Assembly (NCBI RefSeq): GCF_027568575.1
Contig: NZ_JANUVP010000004.1
Direction: 5' to 3' (one strand)
Source: Caldifermentibacillus hisashii
Lineage (GTDB): Bacteria; Bacillota; Bacilli; Bacillales; Caldibacillaceae
Length of the DNA: 64,000 nucleotides
This document shows, one piece after another, positions 26,488-34,106 of this stretch (positions are counted from its first letter, which is position 1; every line of letters starts with the position of its first letter). The position numbers were made by a program, and so were the translations under genes. The notes beneath the pieces were generated by a model. It saw only the letters and a program-made list of their open reading frames with translations, did not search any database and had not been told where the DNA came from.

Positions 26488-27272
26488 TCGTATGACTCCT
26501 CCCACATACCAATCATCTGCTTGATTTTCGGTATTACTTTTTCTGTTGCTTCCTCCCCTTTTAAGATCAATTCATCAATATCACTAAATGCATAAGAACT
26601 GTATTTTTCAACAGGCGGACGAATGTAAATATCCGATTGTAGCGCACGAGCTTCAGCCAATTCAACTTGCATAATATCGATGCTTTGTAAAATAACGTCA
26701 TAAATGGTTATAATTTCCGCATTTTTTTTTAAACCTGCTACATCAACGGCAATGACCAGATCTGCTCCCATTTCTTTTACAACCGAAACCGGAACCCGGT
26801 CACTTACCCCGCCGTCAACTAAAAGACGTCCTTGGTACGTTTCTGGGATAAAAATACCAGGAATGGAAATACTTGCACGAACTGCTTCCGCAACATCGCC
26901 GGTTCTAAATATAACCTTCTCCCCGGTATGGAGGTCAGTTGCAATAATGGCAAGGGGTAAATTTAAGTCTTCAATACGTTTTTGATAAGTAAACACGCGG
27001 ATGAATTCCTTTATTCGATTTCCTGCAATAAAACCTAGTTTTGGTATTGTAAAGTCAATAAAATATTTTCGCTTAAATTTTTGAGAAACACGTACCATTG
27101 TATCGATATTTTGTCCTGATGCATAAAATGCCGCTACCAATGAACCAATGCTGCTCCCGGCAATCATCGAAATCGGAATGTTTTCCCTCTCCAATACCTT
27201 CAAGACGCCAATATGGGCAAGACCCCTGGCACCGCCCGATCCTAATGCCAGACCGATTTTCGGCTCTGCCAT
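26484..27272 (-). CDS. ylbK: Patatin-like phospholipase family protein YlbK
   Basis: The 262-residue protein is a patatin-like serine hydrolase. It has the oxyanion loop GSGGARG (residues 11-17), the nucleophile elbow GSSIG (39-43, Ser41) and the catalytic Asp in LLVDGGVSDRVPVS. It resembles bacterial RssA/NTE-type proteins and is predicted to be a cytoplasmic lipid esterase; the physiological substrate is unknown. It overlaps ylbL by 4 bp, and the pair is conserved in bacilli. Confidence 0.92.
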   Translation of the reverse strand: MAEPKIGLALGSGGARGLAHIGVLKVLERENIPISMIAGSSIGSLVAAFYASGQNIDTMVRVSQKFKRKYFIDFTIPKLGFIAGNRIKEFIRVFTYQKRIEDLNLPLAIIATDLHTGEKVIFRTGDVAEAVRASISIPGIFIPETYQGRLLVDGGVSDRVPVSVVKEMGADLVIAVDVAGLKKNAEIITIYDVILQSIDIMQVELAEARALQSDIYIRPPVEKYSSYAFSDIDELILKGEEATEKVIPKIKQMIGMWEESYE

Positions 27273-27583
27273 CTTTCATCCCCCAATTTTTCTATTAAGA
27301 ATTTGTATAAACAACATATTATGAGTTATTCACCTACTATAGAACAATAATTAGGGAAAAAACCAACCCGGTACAAAGCAAAAATTTTATTCTTTTTTTC
27401 CTCAGTTATTCATACATTATTGGAGTAAGGATGGACAGGCAACAAATTCAATTTTATTCATTCATTTTATCACAAAATTTATGTTTATAAGGAGAATTTT
27501 TCGACCTAATAATTTTTGTATATAAACTTTTGCTATTCATAAAGAAACTAAGTTGCCCGCTTTATACTCAAGGAGGGAAACTA
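27273..27583. other. Divergent intergenic region ylbK / ylbJ
   Basis: This 311-bp AT-rich gap holds the promoters of both divergent genes. I see no ORF with a ribosome site and no strong hairpin. A weak SigE-like pair (TGTATATA at 27517-27524 and CATAAAGA at 27538-27545) lies about 40 nt before ylbJ, and an isolated CATACATT matching the SigE -10 lies at 27411-27418 without a convincing -35. ylbJ is known to be sporulation-expressed in B. subtilis. Confidence 0.4.
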
Positions 27584-28789
27584 ATGAATCGTTCAAGACT
27601 AAAGACATTACTTTTCGCTTCCTCCGCCATTTTTTTAGCCGTTGCACTTATTTCTCATCCAAAAGAATCTTTAAAAGCATCCATAAAGGGATTACACACT
27701 TGGTGGGAAGTCGTTTTTCCTTCCCTCTTGCCATTTTTCATAATTGCTGAATTATTAATTGGATTTGGTGTAGTGAAATTTTTGGGCGTACTGTTAGAGC
27801 CCTTTATGAGACCGATTTTTCGCGTTCCGGGCATTGGGGGGTTTGTTTGGGCGATGGGAATGGCTTCCGGAAATCCTGCTGGAGCCAAATTTACGGTACG
27901 TTTGAGAAATGAGGGCAATATTACCCAAATTGAAGCAGAAAGATTGGTTGCATTTACCAGTTGTGCAAATCCCCTGTTTATTTTTGGTGCAGTGGCGGTT
28001 GGTTTTTTCCAAAATCCGTATCTTGGCATTATTTTTGCCATTTCTCATTATGCCGCAAATATTTTCGTCGGGTTGGTCATGCGCTATTACGGGATAGGAG
28101 ACAAAACGAGGAATAAGGAAGAAAAAACCTTCTTTTCTTTGAAAAATGCATTCCAATCTATGCATGAAACAAGATTAAAAGATAATAGACCTTTTGGCAC
28201 ATTATTAGGAGATGCAGTAACGTCTTCCATACAAACCTTATTAATGATCGGCGGTTTTATTATTTTATTTTCGGTAATTAATACATTATTGTCATTAACA
28301 AATATTACTGATGTTCTTGCAACAATTATTAAAATATTGTTTGTAATCCTTCATTTACCTGAAGCATTCAGTATACCATTTATTTCCGGATTATTTGAGA
28401 TGACAATCGGCAGTCAATTAATTAGCGAAGTAAAAAATGCCCAGCTACTGCAACAAGCGATTGTCGTCAGTTTCCTGCTTGCATTCGGTGGATTTAGTAT
28501 TCAAGCACAAGTAGCCAGTCTATTATCCCAAAGTGACATTCGTTTTTCTCCTTTTTTATTTGCCAGACTTTTGCAAGGTATATTTGCTTCTTTAATTACG
28601 TTCATTATTTGGAAACCGGTATATGAGAATGGTTTAACAGGACAAAATAATTCAATGCCGGTATTTTTAAATTTCGACAACGATGTATATTTACATATTT
28701 TACAATTTTTTACGGAATACGGACCCATAATCACAATTGCCTCGTTATTTATTTATGTAGTCATTTACGGAAGAAGAGCATTCAGGTAA
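27584..28789 (+). CDS. ylbJ: Sporulation integral membrane protein YlbJ
   Basis: The 401-residue polytopic protein has about eight to ten helices and two nucleoside-recognition (Gate)-like repeats: FPSLLPFFIIAELLIGFGVV near the N-terminus and LLMIGGFIILFSVINTLLSL in the second half. YlbJ is required for spore cortex formation in B. subtilis and is made in the mother cell. The annotated frame extends 18 codons upstream, but the ATG at 27584 follows CAAGGAGGGAAACTA and starts MNRSRLKTLLFA. It is convergent with coaD. Confidence 0.92.
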   Translation: MNRSRLKTLLFASSAIFLAVALISHPKESLKASIKGLHTWWEVVFPSLLPFFIIAELLIGFGVVKFLGVLLEPFMRPIFRVPGIGGFVWAMGMASGNPAGAKFTVRLRNEGNITQIEAERLVAFTSCANPLFIFGAVAVGFFQNPYLGIIFAISHYAANIFVGLVMRYYGIGDKTRNKEEKTFFSLKNAFQSMHETRLKDNRPFGTLLGDAVTSSIQTLLMIGGFIILFSVINTLLSLTNITDVLATIIKILFVILHLPEAFSIPFISGLFEMTIGSQLISEVKNAQLLQQAIVVSFLLAFGGFSIQAQVASLLSQSDIRFSPFLFARLLQGIFASLITFIIWKPVYENGLTGQNNSMPVFLNFDNDVYLHILQFFTEYGPIITIASLFIYVVIYGRRAFR

Positions 28790-28852
28790 CATTCCATAAC
28801 TTACGTACTCGGACGACCCAATAATGCGTTTTCCTAACCGGAAAAGCTTTAT

Positions 28853-28906
28853 TAAAAAAGAAACTTCAACAGGGTATTTATATTTTTCGACCCAACTTGA
28901 AGTTTC
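28853..28906. terminator. Terminator between convergent ylbJ and coaD
   Basis: GAAACTTCAA (28860-28869) and TTGAAGTTTC (28897-28906) pair perfectly over 10 bp, with a further GGGT/ACCC pair inside. On the minus strand TTTTTTAAT follows, terminating coaD. It may also serve ylbJ. Confidence 0.8.
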
Positions 28907-28914
28907 TTATCTGA

Positions 28915-29403
28915 TTATTTTTTTGAAAATTTATGTTTAAGTGCTTTATTGACTACCGGTGGGACGAGATCGGACACATCACCACCATATTTTGCCACTT
29001 CTTTTACGATACTGGAACTCAAAAAGGAATAACTATTATCAGTCATAATAAAAAATGTATCAATATCCCGATCCAATTTTCGGTTCATCGAGGTAATTCT
29101 CATTTCATATTCAAAATCAGTTACGGCTCTTAATCCACGGAGAATTACTTTCGCATTAACACTTCTGGCATAGTCTATTAAAAGTCCGTTAAAGGAATCA
29201 ACGATAATATTAGGAATATCTTTCGTTGATTCTCGAATCAGTTCAAGTCTTTCATCGATTGTGAATAAAGTGGATGTTTTTTCAGAGTTATTTAATACAC
29301 AAACATACATTTTGTCAAATATAAATGATCCCCTGGTAATAATATCAATATGTCCGTTTGTAATCGGGTCAAAACTACCCGGGCAAACTGCAATTCGTTC
29401 CAT
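28915..29403 (-). CDS. coaD: Phosphopantetheine adenylyltransferase
   Basis: CoaD makes dephospho-CoA from 4'-phosphopantetheine and ATP, the fourth step of CoA synthesis. The 162-residue protein starts MERIAVCPGSFDPITNGHID, where TNGH (15-18) is the (T/H)xGH nucleotidyltransferase motif. It has RGLRAVTDFEYE and the C-terminal SFLSSSIVKEVAKYGGDV (ISSS-type motif). Its ATG overlaps the rsmD stop by one base, so the two are translationally coupled, as in most Firmicutes. Confidence 0.97.
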   Translation of the reverse strand: MERIAVCPGSFDPITNGHIDIITRGSFIFDKMYVCVLNNSEKTSTLFTIDERLELIRESTKDIPNIIVDSFNGLLIDYARSVNAKVILRGLRAVTDFEYEMRITSMNRKLDRDIDTFFIMTDNSYSFLSSSIVKEVAKYGGDVSDLVPPVVNKALKHKFSKK

Positions 29404-29972
29404 TAATTCTCCTCCTCAACATCTTTCCTGTGGTAGAGCGAAATACTGATCGTACCGTATTGTTCTTCTTTATTTTTTTCGAGCAAATGTACAGTAGCCG
29501 GGAGTTCCCGCTCTTTTCGATGCTCACATACAACAACACCGTTTTTTTCTAAAAGCTCGTGTTTACTGATTATCTCCAATATTGCAAGATATCCATCGCT
29601 ATGATAGGGCGGATCCAGCCAGATTACTTTAAACTGAATATTCCGCTGGATAATTGCGTTCAAAGCTCTTTTCCAATCGATTTTATAAACTTCTGCATTT
29701 GCTTGGAAACCACAAAGATCAATATTCTTTTTGATGGTTTGGATTGCTTTCGGATCACGGTCAACAAAAATGACTTTACTTAACCCTCTGCTAATTCCTT
29801 CTATCCCCAACCCGCCACTACCGGCAAATAAATCAAGTCCATATCCTTGTTGAAAATATGGTCCAATCATATTAAAAACGGATTCTTTCACTTTATCGGT
29901 CGTCGGTCTCGTTGACTCACCGGGGACCGCCTTTAACATTCTTCCCTTCTGTCTGCCTGATATTACTCGCAC
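29403..29972 (-). CDS. rsmD: 16S rRNA (guanine-966 N2) methyltransferase RsmD (YlbH)
   Basis: RsmD methylates G966 of 16S rRNA. The 189-residue protein begins MRVISGRQKGRMLKAVPG and has the TRPTTDKVKESVFNMI signature. The SAM-binding loop is DLFAGSGGLGIEG (47-59) and the catalytic motif DPPY (120-123). It precedes coaD with a one-base overlap. Upstream on the opposite strand lies a probable RoxS small RNA gene. Confidence 0.96.
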   Translation of the reverse strand: MRVISGRQKGRMLKAVPGESTRPTTDKVKESVFNMIGPYFQQGYGLDLFAGSGGLGIEGISRGLSKVIFVDRDPKAIQTIKKNIDLCGFQANAEVYKIDWKRALNAIIQRNIQFKVIWLDPPYHSDGYLAILEIISKHELLEKNGVVVCEHRKERELPATVHLLEKNKEEQYGTISISLYHRKDVEEEN

Positions 29973-30122
29973 ACGATCACCTTATCGTTCAAATATTTTA
30001 CGTTATCCATCCTATCATAAATGGACGAAAAATACTATGTCGAGCATCATCTTTCATTGAAGAAGCTGTTGTTCCAATCCGGTGGTCCATCCTCAATATA
30101 TAAAAAGAATAATTTATAAAAT

Positions 30123-30152
30123 TTGTATAAGTTATCCTATTTTGGTCATAAT
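30123..30152 (+). promoter_or_regulatory. SigA-type promoter of the RoxS-like RNA
   Basis: TTGTAT (30123-30128) is followed by 18 nt and CATAAT (30147-30152) on the + strand. No protein ORF with a ribosome site follows, but a C-rich stretch and a perfect terminator hairpin do. Predicted start is near 30159. TGTAAATGACA around the start was not assigned to a regulator. Confidence 0.55.
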
Positions 30153-30158
30153 GTAAAT

Positions 30159-30308
30159 GACAACATCAAACGTTAGATGTTGTTGCCAACCGCGGAGAAG
30201 ACTTACGTTTCCCCATAAGTTCTTCCTCCGGTTTCTCCTCTCCCTTTGCCTTCACTCACGAAGAGTTTGAAGGAGCCCTGCAGAAGTTTACTGCAGGGTT
30301 ATTTTTTA
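30159..30308 (+). ncRNA. roxS: Probable RoxS/RsaE-family small regulatory RNA
   Basis: A + strand unit of about 150 nt lies opposite to both flanking genes. It has its own promoter-like sequence, a 5' hairpin CAACATC/GATGTTG (about 30161-30187), C-rich unpaired tracts (TTTCCCCATAAG, CTTCCTCCGG, CTCCTCTCCCTTTGCC), and a perfect 8-bp terminator. C-rich motifs that pair with ribosome sites are the hallmark of RsaE/RoxS, a redox- and NO-responsive RNA that down-regulates central metabolism. I recall that B. subtilis roxS lies next to ylbH (rsmD), and that Rfam lists a 'ylbH leader' at this spot. Alternative: a structured leader of rsmD read on the minus strand. Naming is from context, not alignment. 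Confidence 0.62.
30276..30308 (+). terminator. Terminator of the RoxS-like RNA
   Basis: CCCTGCAG (30276-30283) and CTGCAGGG (30291-30298) form a perfect 8-bp stem with a 7-nt loop, followed by TTATTTTTT. The strong + strand orientation shows that a + strand transcript ends here. Confidence 0.9.
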
Positions 30309-30384
30309 TAGTATAAGAAAGTATAAAAATACAAGCAATTAACTTGGGATTAGTTTTATTGTCTAGCTACGAGCGCTTTTCTTA
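30307..30384 (-). repeat. Short, internally deleted copy of interspersed repeat (family 1), inverted
   Basis: Bases 30307-30376 are the reverse complement of 32151-32220 with 69 of 70 matches (one C/A difference). Bases 30373-30384 are the reverse complement of the element's other end (TAAGAAAAGCGC at 31846-31857). This copy therefore joins both ends of the roughly 375-bp element directly, as an internal-deletion derivative. It abuts the RoxS terminator on one side and the stop of the 471-aa gene on the other. Confidence 0.9.
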
Positions 30385-30386
30385 TG

Positions 30387-31802
30387 TTACCTTATAAAAA
30401 ATTGGTTATTCTGATGATTGATTTCAATACGAAAGACTTTACGAAAAAACTCTTCTTGTATATAAAATTCATTGTTGATTTTTAGATACGGTAATTTTTC
30501 GCGCATTGTCAGCAAACCATATTGTTCCTCATTTATTAGAAAAAAGTCTTTATTATCATAAAAACGAAATGTCGTTTTCCCATTGGTTATAAAAATTTCA
30601 TCTTCAGATATCTGTTCAAATTGATAATTTAAATTTTCTATGATTGGCCGAATTGGAAAATAATAAACATCGTCCATCCAATACACGCGATAATTCTCCA
30701 ACTTGTGATTTCTCACATAAATCGGTTCATCAGTAAAAAAATATAAAGGACTCACTGTTTGTTCAATTGCAATATCCTGAAAAAAGCTTGTTTTTAGCCC
30801 CTTCAATCGTCCTAATAATTGATCAATTTCAGCTAAAGAAGTGAACTTTTGATCGGTTTGAAGAATGGATGAGATAAATATAGAAATTTCATTGTTCGAC
30901 AATTTATTTTTAAGTTCAGCATAAATTTGTGCTTTCACTTCATCAATCGGTGGTTGTTCAGTTATGATTTTAGCCAAAATATTCATCACCCATTTTTCCT
31001 CATCCTTACCTGCCCAAAAATTTGATAACAAAAATTGTTCCACCCATATGGAAGATAATACGTTTTGATCAATCTCAGGATTTTCAATAATTAATGAGAC
31101 AGACTGTAGTGGATTTATTTGCTCCGTTAAAATAACAGCGGGAAACTCCTTATCATGCTTTAATCCTAAGTCAATTGAACTGGTCAATAGATTTTGATCA
31201 GTTTTTCTATCTGTATATAAAGGAATCTTTTCTCCTATGTAAGTATAGAATAACGGTGCTTTTTGCCAATATAATGGAATATCAACACCTTTTCTTTCAA
31301 ATACATAATATTGTAGTTGATCAAGTACTTCATGATAAGTCATTGGTGCACCCGCAGCCCAACTTCCAGCCATATTTGTCAGCTCACTAATTTTCACGAT
31401 CGTGTTAACTATTTCTACACCACTTATTTGTACCATCCAATTTTCCAACAAAAAAGCTTGATTATCCGGATTCGTGTTAATTTCATATTCAACGGTCAAA
31501 GTGTTATCCCGAACAGCTATACTTTTATTTGTTTCATCCCAAAATTCCATATGCGGGAATGTGAAATTAACTCCTGCTTCAGGTAATTTTAGTAAATAAG
31601 TATGGTTTTTCAAATTTTGAAGGGTCTGTTTAATCTTTAATTTCCCGGAATCATGAACAATTTCAATTTGCTGTTTGACTGATAAATGATCGTCTTGATC
31701 CGTTCCTTCTTTCAATTTTGTCCATTGGAAGGCGGCTAGTATAATGATGATTAAACTTAAAATAATGATAAATAACGATCTCGTTTTATGCTTTATTGGC
31801 AT
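30387..31802 (-). CDS. Membrane-anchored protein of unknown function with C-terminal stalk-like domain
   Basis: The 471-residue protein has one N-terminal membrane segment (about 8-26, RSLFIIILSLIIIILAAF), so most of it lies outside the cytoplasm. I do not recognise the central region (about 40-360). The C-terminal 100 residues (DVYYFPIRPIIENLNYQFEQ, LKINNEFYIQEEF) resemble the copper amine oxidase N-terminal 'stalk' domain of many Bacillus surface proteins; this is a pattern match only. There is no lipobox and no known catalytic motif. The ATG follows GGGGGAT, a weak site. It has no place in the B. subtilis rsmD-ylbG interval and is flanked by two inverted copies of a repeat. Confidence 0.8.
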   Translation of the reverse strand: MPIKHKTRSLFIIILSLIIIILAAFQWTKLKEGTDQDDHLSVKQQIEIVHDSGKLKIKQTLQNLKNHTYLLKLPEAGVNFTFPHMEFWDETNKSIAVRDNTLTVEYEINTNPDNQAFLLENWMVQISGVEIVNTIVKISELTNMAGSWAAGAPMTYHEVLDQLQYYVFERKGVDIPLYWQKAPLFYTYIGEKIPLYTDRKTDQNLLTSSIDLGLKHDKEFPAVILTEQINPLQSVSLIIENPEIDQNVLSSIWVEQFLLSNFWAGKDEEKWVMNILAKIITEQPPIDEVKAQIYAELKNKLSNNEISIFISSILQTDQKFTSLAEIDQLLGRLKGLKTSFFQDIAIEQTVSPLYFFTDEPIYVRNHKLENYRVYWMDDVYYFPIRPIIENLNYQFEQISEDEIFITNGKTTFRFYDNKDFFLINEEQYGLLTMREKLPYLKINNEFYIQEEFFRKVFRIEINHQNNQFFIR

Positions 31803-31845
31803 TGATTATCCCCCGGCATTGATCTTAATAGACAAAAGAAGTTTG

Positions 31846-32220
31846 TAAGAAAAGCGCAGAGCGCCCGCTTAGCGACGTACAAACTGGAGCGCCCCGCAAT
31901 GAGAACAGATTTGCTTCCTCGAATAGACATCGCACGAAGAAAAAGCGAGTAGCTTTTTCTAAGGAAAAGGAAACACGGCGAGTGACGAGCCGATGTTGAC
32001 TTATCGTAGTGAAGCTACTCCTAGAGTGAACTTCATGAGTAATCTTCCTTGATATACTTCATGAAGCTTTGCGACGAGCTGAACATCCGCTTCCTCGAAT
32101 AGGCTATGGCGCAGGAGCACATTAAAGGGGAGTTAGTTTCTCAGTCGCTGGCGCTCGTAGCTAGACAATAAAACTAATCCCAAGTTAATTGCTTTTATTT
32201 TTATACTTTCTTATACTATA
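31846..32220 (+). repeat. Full-length interspersed repeat (family 1), about 375 bp, non-coding
   Basis: The element runs from TAAGAAAAGCGC (31846) to TATACTATA (32220). It contains several internal hairpins, for example GAAAAAGC/GCTTTTTC around 31938-31961 and CTTCATGA-type pairs around 32030-32068. It has no ORF with a ribosome site. Its right 70 bp recur inverted at 30307-30376. The form suits a MITE-like or REP-like intergenic repeat. Confidence 0.75.
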
Positions 32221-32326
32221 AAGAAAACTCGGCGACTGCCGAGCCTTAAGGCGATGGCAGAGCCGCAAGAGCACTTATGCGTTAGGAAAGTAGAAATTGA
32301 AAAATTTTTACTTTCCTATTAGCTAA
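32219..32326 (+). repeat. Interspersed repeat family 2, short copy
   Basis: This copy begins ATAAAGAAAACTCGGCGACT and ends with the hairpin GGAAAGTA...TACTTTCCTATTAGCTAAA. Both ends recur in direct orientation at 32559-32778. It starts exactly where the family 1 element ends, so the elements are nested or tandem. Confidence 0.8.
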
Positions 32327-32558
32327 AGAAAACCTGGCGTCCAAGTCATTAGGCTATTCGTGACGTATAGTTCGCCAAAAAAATGTAAAGTTTTTTCAGT
32401 TGCGATGTTTTCCTTCGAAGCATTTCTATGCGCTTACTTAAAACTTAAAATTTCCCACGGCATCGAATTTAGCAGCCTTGCTGGTAATTTATACTTTTTT
32501 AGTGTGCAAAAAAAAGAAGCTGTCCCATGAGCCTGAGAAAGCCTCGATATTTTTTCAT
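32327..32558. other. Non-coding remnant between the two family 2 repeats
   Basis: A stretch near 32382-32440 (AAAAAATGTAAAGTTTTTTC, then GCGATGTTTTCC and GAAGCATTTC) is a diverged copy of the interior of the second family 2 element (32668-32720). An AAGAAGCTGTCCCATGAG segment (32515-32532) looks like half of a terminator often seen next to IS transposase genes. I see no real gene. Confidence 0.5.
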
Positions 32559-32778
32559 ATAAAGAAAACTCGGCGACTGCCGAGCCCTTAGGTGAGAGCA
32601 GAGCCGTAGTTCAGCGAAAAAACATTTTCGCTTGCGAGGTAATGCTACCGAAGTCTTTCTAGTCACCGAAAAAATATAAAATTTTTTCGGCTGCGATGTA
32701 TTCCCACGAAGCATTCCTTGTGCACTTATGCGTTAGGAAAGTAGAAATTGAAAAATTTATACTTTCCTATTAGCTAAA
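32559..32778 (+). repeat. Interspersed repeat family 2, long copy
   Basis: This direct repeat of 32219-32326 has the same ends (CTCGGCGACTGCCGAG hairpin at the left; GCACTTATGCGTTAGGAAAG and the GGAAAGT...ACTTTCC hairpin at the right) but about 110 bp more interior, including CCGAAAAAATATAAAATTTT. No plausible ORF is present. It ends 126 bp before ylbG. Confidence 0.8.
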
Positions 32779-32903
32779 AAAACTAGCTGAGCAATGAGAT
32801 AAAGTATCCGGAACATACGATCTCTTTTCAAACCCGGAAAACAGTAGCGATAAACCGAGTGGTAAGCCCGCTTTCCCACTTTGAATGTAGGTTTCCCGTA
32901 ATA

Positions 32904-33179
32904 TTAAAATCCAATTTTATAATCGTATTCTTTCGCTTTATCAGGTCTAGTATTTTCAAAATCCGTTTTTAAAAAAGGTCGATAAGAAGGTTCCACCTTT
33001 TTAACAAAGGGAAAATTTTTAAGCTTATCCATAATGATTTCAATTTCTTCCTGATTACAATAAAGAACAACATATTTTAATCTCTTCGAAATATAGTGGA
33101 TGTTTCCGTATTTCCTAAGATTTTTTGCCGTCTTTATATTATATAGCCAAACAATGATCCCTTGTCTTTGCCCAAACAT
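32904..33179 (-). CDS. ylbG: DUF2129 (UPF0298) family protein YlbG
   Basis: The 91-residue protein (MFGQRQGIIVWLYNIKTAKN ... FVKKVEPSYRPFLKTDFENT) matches the YlbG family of small cytosolic Firmicute proteins. The function is unknown. It is always encoded beside ylbF in bacilli, as here, with 39 bp between the two genes, so it may work with the RNA-processing Y-complex; that is an inference from context only. Confidence 0.9.
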   Translation of the reverse strand: MFGQRQGIIVWLYNIKTAKNLRKYGNIHYISKRLKYVVLYCNQEEIEIIMDKLKNFPFVKKVEPSYRPFLKTDFENTRPDKAKEYDYKIGF

Positions 33180-33218
33180 ATCATTATCTCCTACTTAATT
33201 TTTTCTCTACAGTTATAG

Positions 33219-33662
33219 TTATGCACTGCAGCCGCAACTTCCACCCGTTGAACATCCACCAGATGCCTTTGCTGTATCAAAAAACGGGCTTCCGGTTGCA
33301 ACCTTGACACTATCTGAAACGGATCGACCAATAATGATTCCAATCTCATCGAGTAAATGTTGCAAGGCATTCTCAGCCAATTTAAACTTTGCCACATTTT
33401 CGTCCAAATCCATTTCCCTCTTTGCCAATCGGACGTTTCTCATAACGGTTTGATAATCCGGGTGATATCTGCCAAACCTTTGTACTTCTTCATACTGTTC
33501 TTTAAGTTTGATAAATTTATTTATTTTATTTTGTGTTTCGCGATTTGTTTTCATCATATATAAACATTGTCGATATTCATCTGCTATATCACTATTTAAA
33601 ATCATCTTAGCAATATCTTCAGCCATATCAATGATTTGAACCGATTCTAAAGTAGCAAACAT
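33219..33662 (-). CDS. ylbF: YlbF (RicF), subunit of the YlbF-YmcA-YaaT complex
   Basis: YlbF with YmcA and YaaT forms an Fe-S-containing complex that modulates RNase Y and speeds Spo0A activation. The 147-residue protein is mostly helical (FIKLKEQYEEVQRFGRYHPDY is the family signature) and ends in a Cys-rich tail GGCSTGGSCGCSA, the proposed Fe-S ligands. A TTG at 33677 lies inside the ribosome site TTGGAGGTG. The ATG at 33662 is 8 nt after GGAGG and gives the family start MFATLESVQ, so I use it. Confidence 0.93.
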   Translation of the reverse strand: MFATLESVQIIDMAEDIAKMILNSDIADEYRQCLYMMKTNRETQNKINKFIKLKEQYEEVQRFGRYHPDYQTVMRNVRLAKREMDLDENVAKFKLAENALQHLLDEIGIIIGRSVSDSVKVATGSPFFDTAKASGGCSTGGSCGCSA

Positions 33663-33819
33663 AACCTGCACCTCCAATTACTATAATATCATAGGAGAAA
33701 AGAAAATAAAATCACTTAAATTTATTGTATTAAAACATTCATAATATTAAAACTAGATGAAACTCCAAATCAGTGGAATTGATGTCTTCCGCTGCTTATT
33801 CGGTTAAAGAAAACTAGGT

Positions 33820-33858
33820 AGAAAAAATAAGGATTAACTGATTTTAAATCTGTTAATC
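33820..33858 (-). terminator. Terminator overlapping the ylbE stop codon
   Basis: GGATTAAC (33830-33837) and GTTAATCC (33851-33858) pair perfectly, with a GATTT/AAATC inner pair. The minus-strand tail is CTTATTTTTTC. The distal arm covers the ylbE stop codon. Confidence 0.75.
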
Positions 33859-34092
33859 CACTTGATTCATTGACTGGATCATCGACAACATCATTGATGC
33901 AAATTGGACTCCGTTTGAAATTTTATTCATCCGATCCGGTAATGTTTTTTGATAATATTTTAAGGCGGTTTGTTCAAATTCTTTAATGGCATTGGGATTC
34001 CTTGATAATTTTTTATACCATATTGGTTCATTCCGTATAAATTGCTGCCATTCCTTCTTATTTTTTATTATTTGATATAATTCGGTTCTCAT
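33853..34092 (-). CDS. ylbE: YlbE-like family protein
   Basis: The 79-residue protein (MRTELYQIIKNKKEWQQFIR ... PIWYKKLSRNP) matches the YlbE family: small, soluble, helical, with unknown function. It sits 14 bp after ylbD, as in B. subtilis. Its stop codon lies inside the terminator hairpin that ends this ylbD-ylbE unit. Confidence 0.85.
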   Translation of the reverse strand: MRTELYQIIKNKKEWQQFIRNEPIWYKKLSRNPNAIKEFEQTALKYYQKTLPDRMNKISNGVQFASMMLSMIQSMNQVD

Positions 34093-34106
34093 TTCCGCCC
34101 CCCCGA

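Noticed and set aside
31846..32220. Family 1 repeat as a CRISPR array or group II intron fragment
   Set aside because: There are no regularly spaced identical repeats with unique spacers, and no intron domain V-like hairpin or reverse transcriptase frame.
32499..32714. 71-codon minus-strand frame inside the repeat island
   Set aside because: It lies across a family 2 repeat, has no ribosome site, and its residues derive from repeat hairpins.
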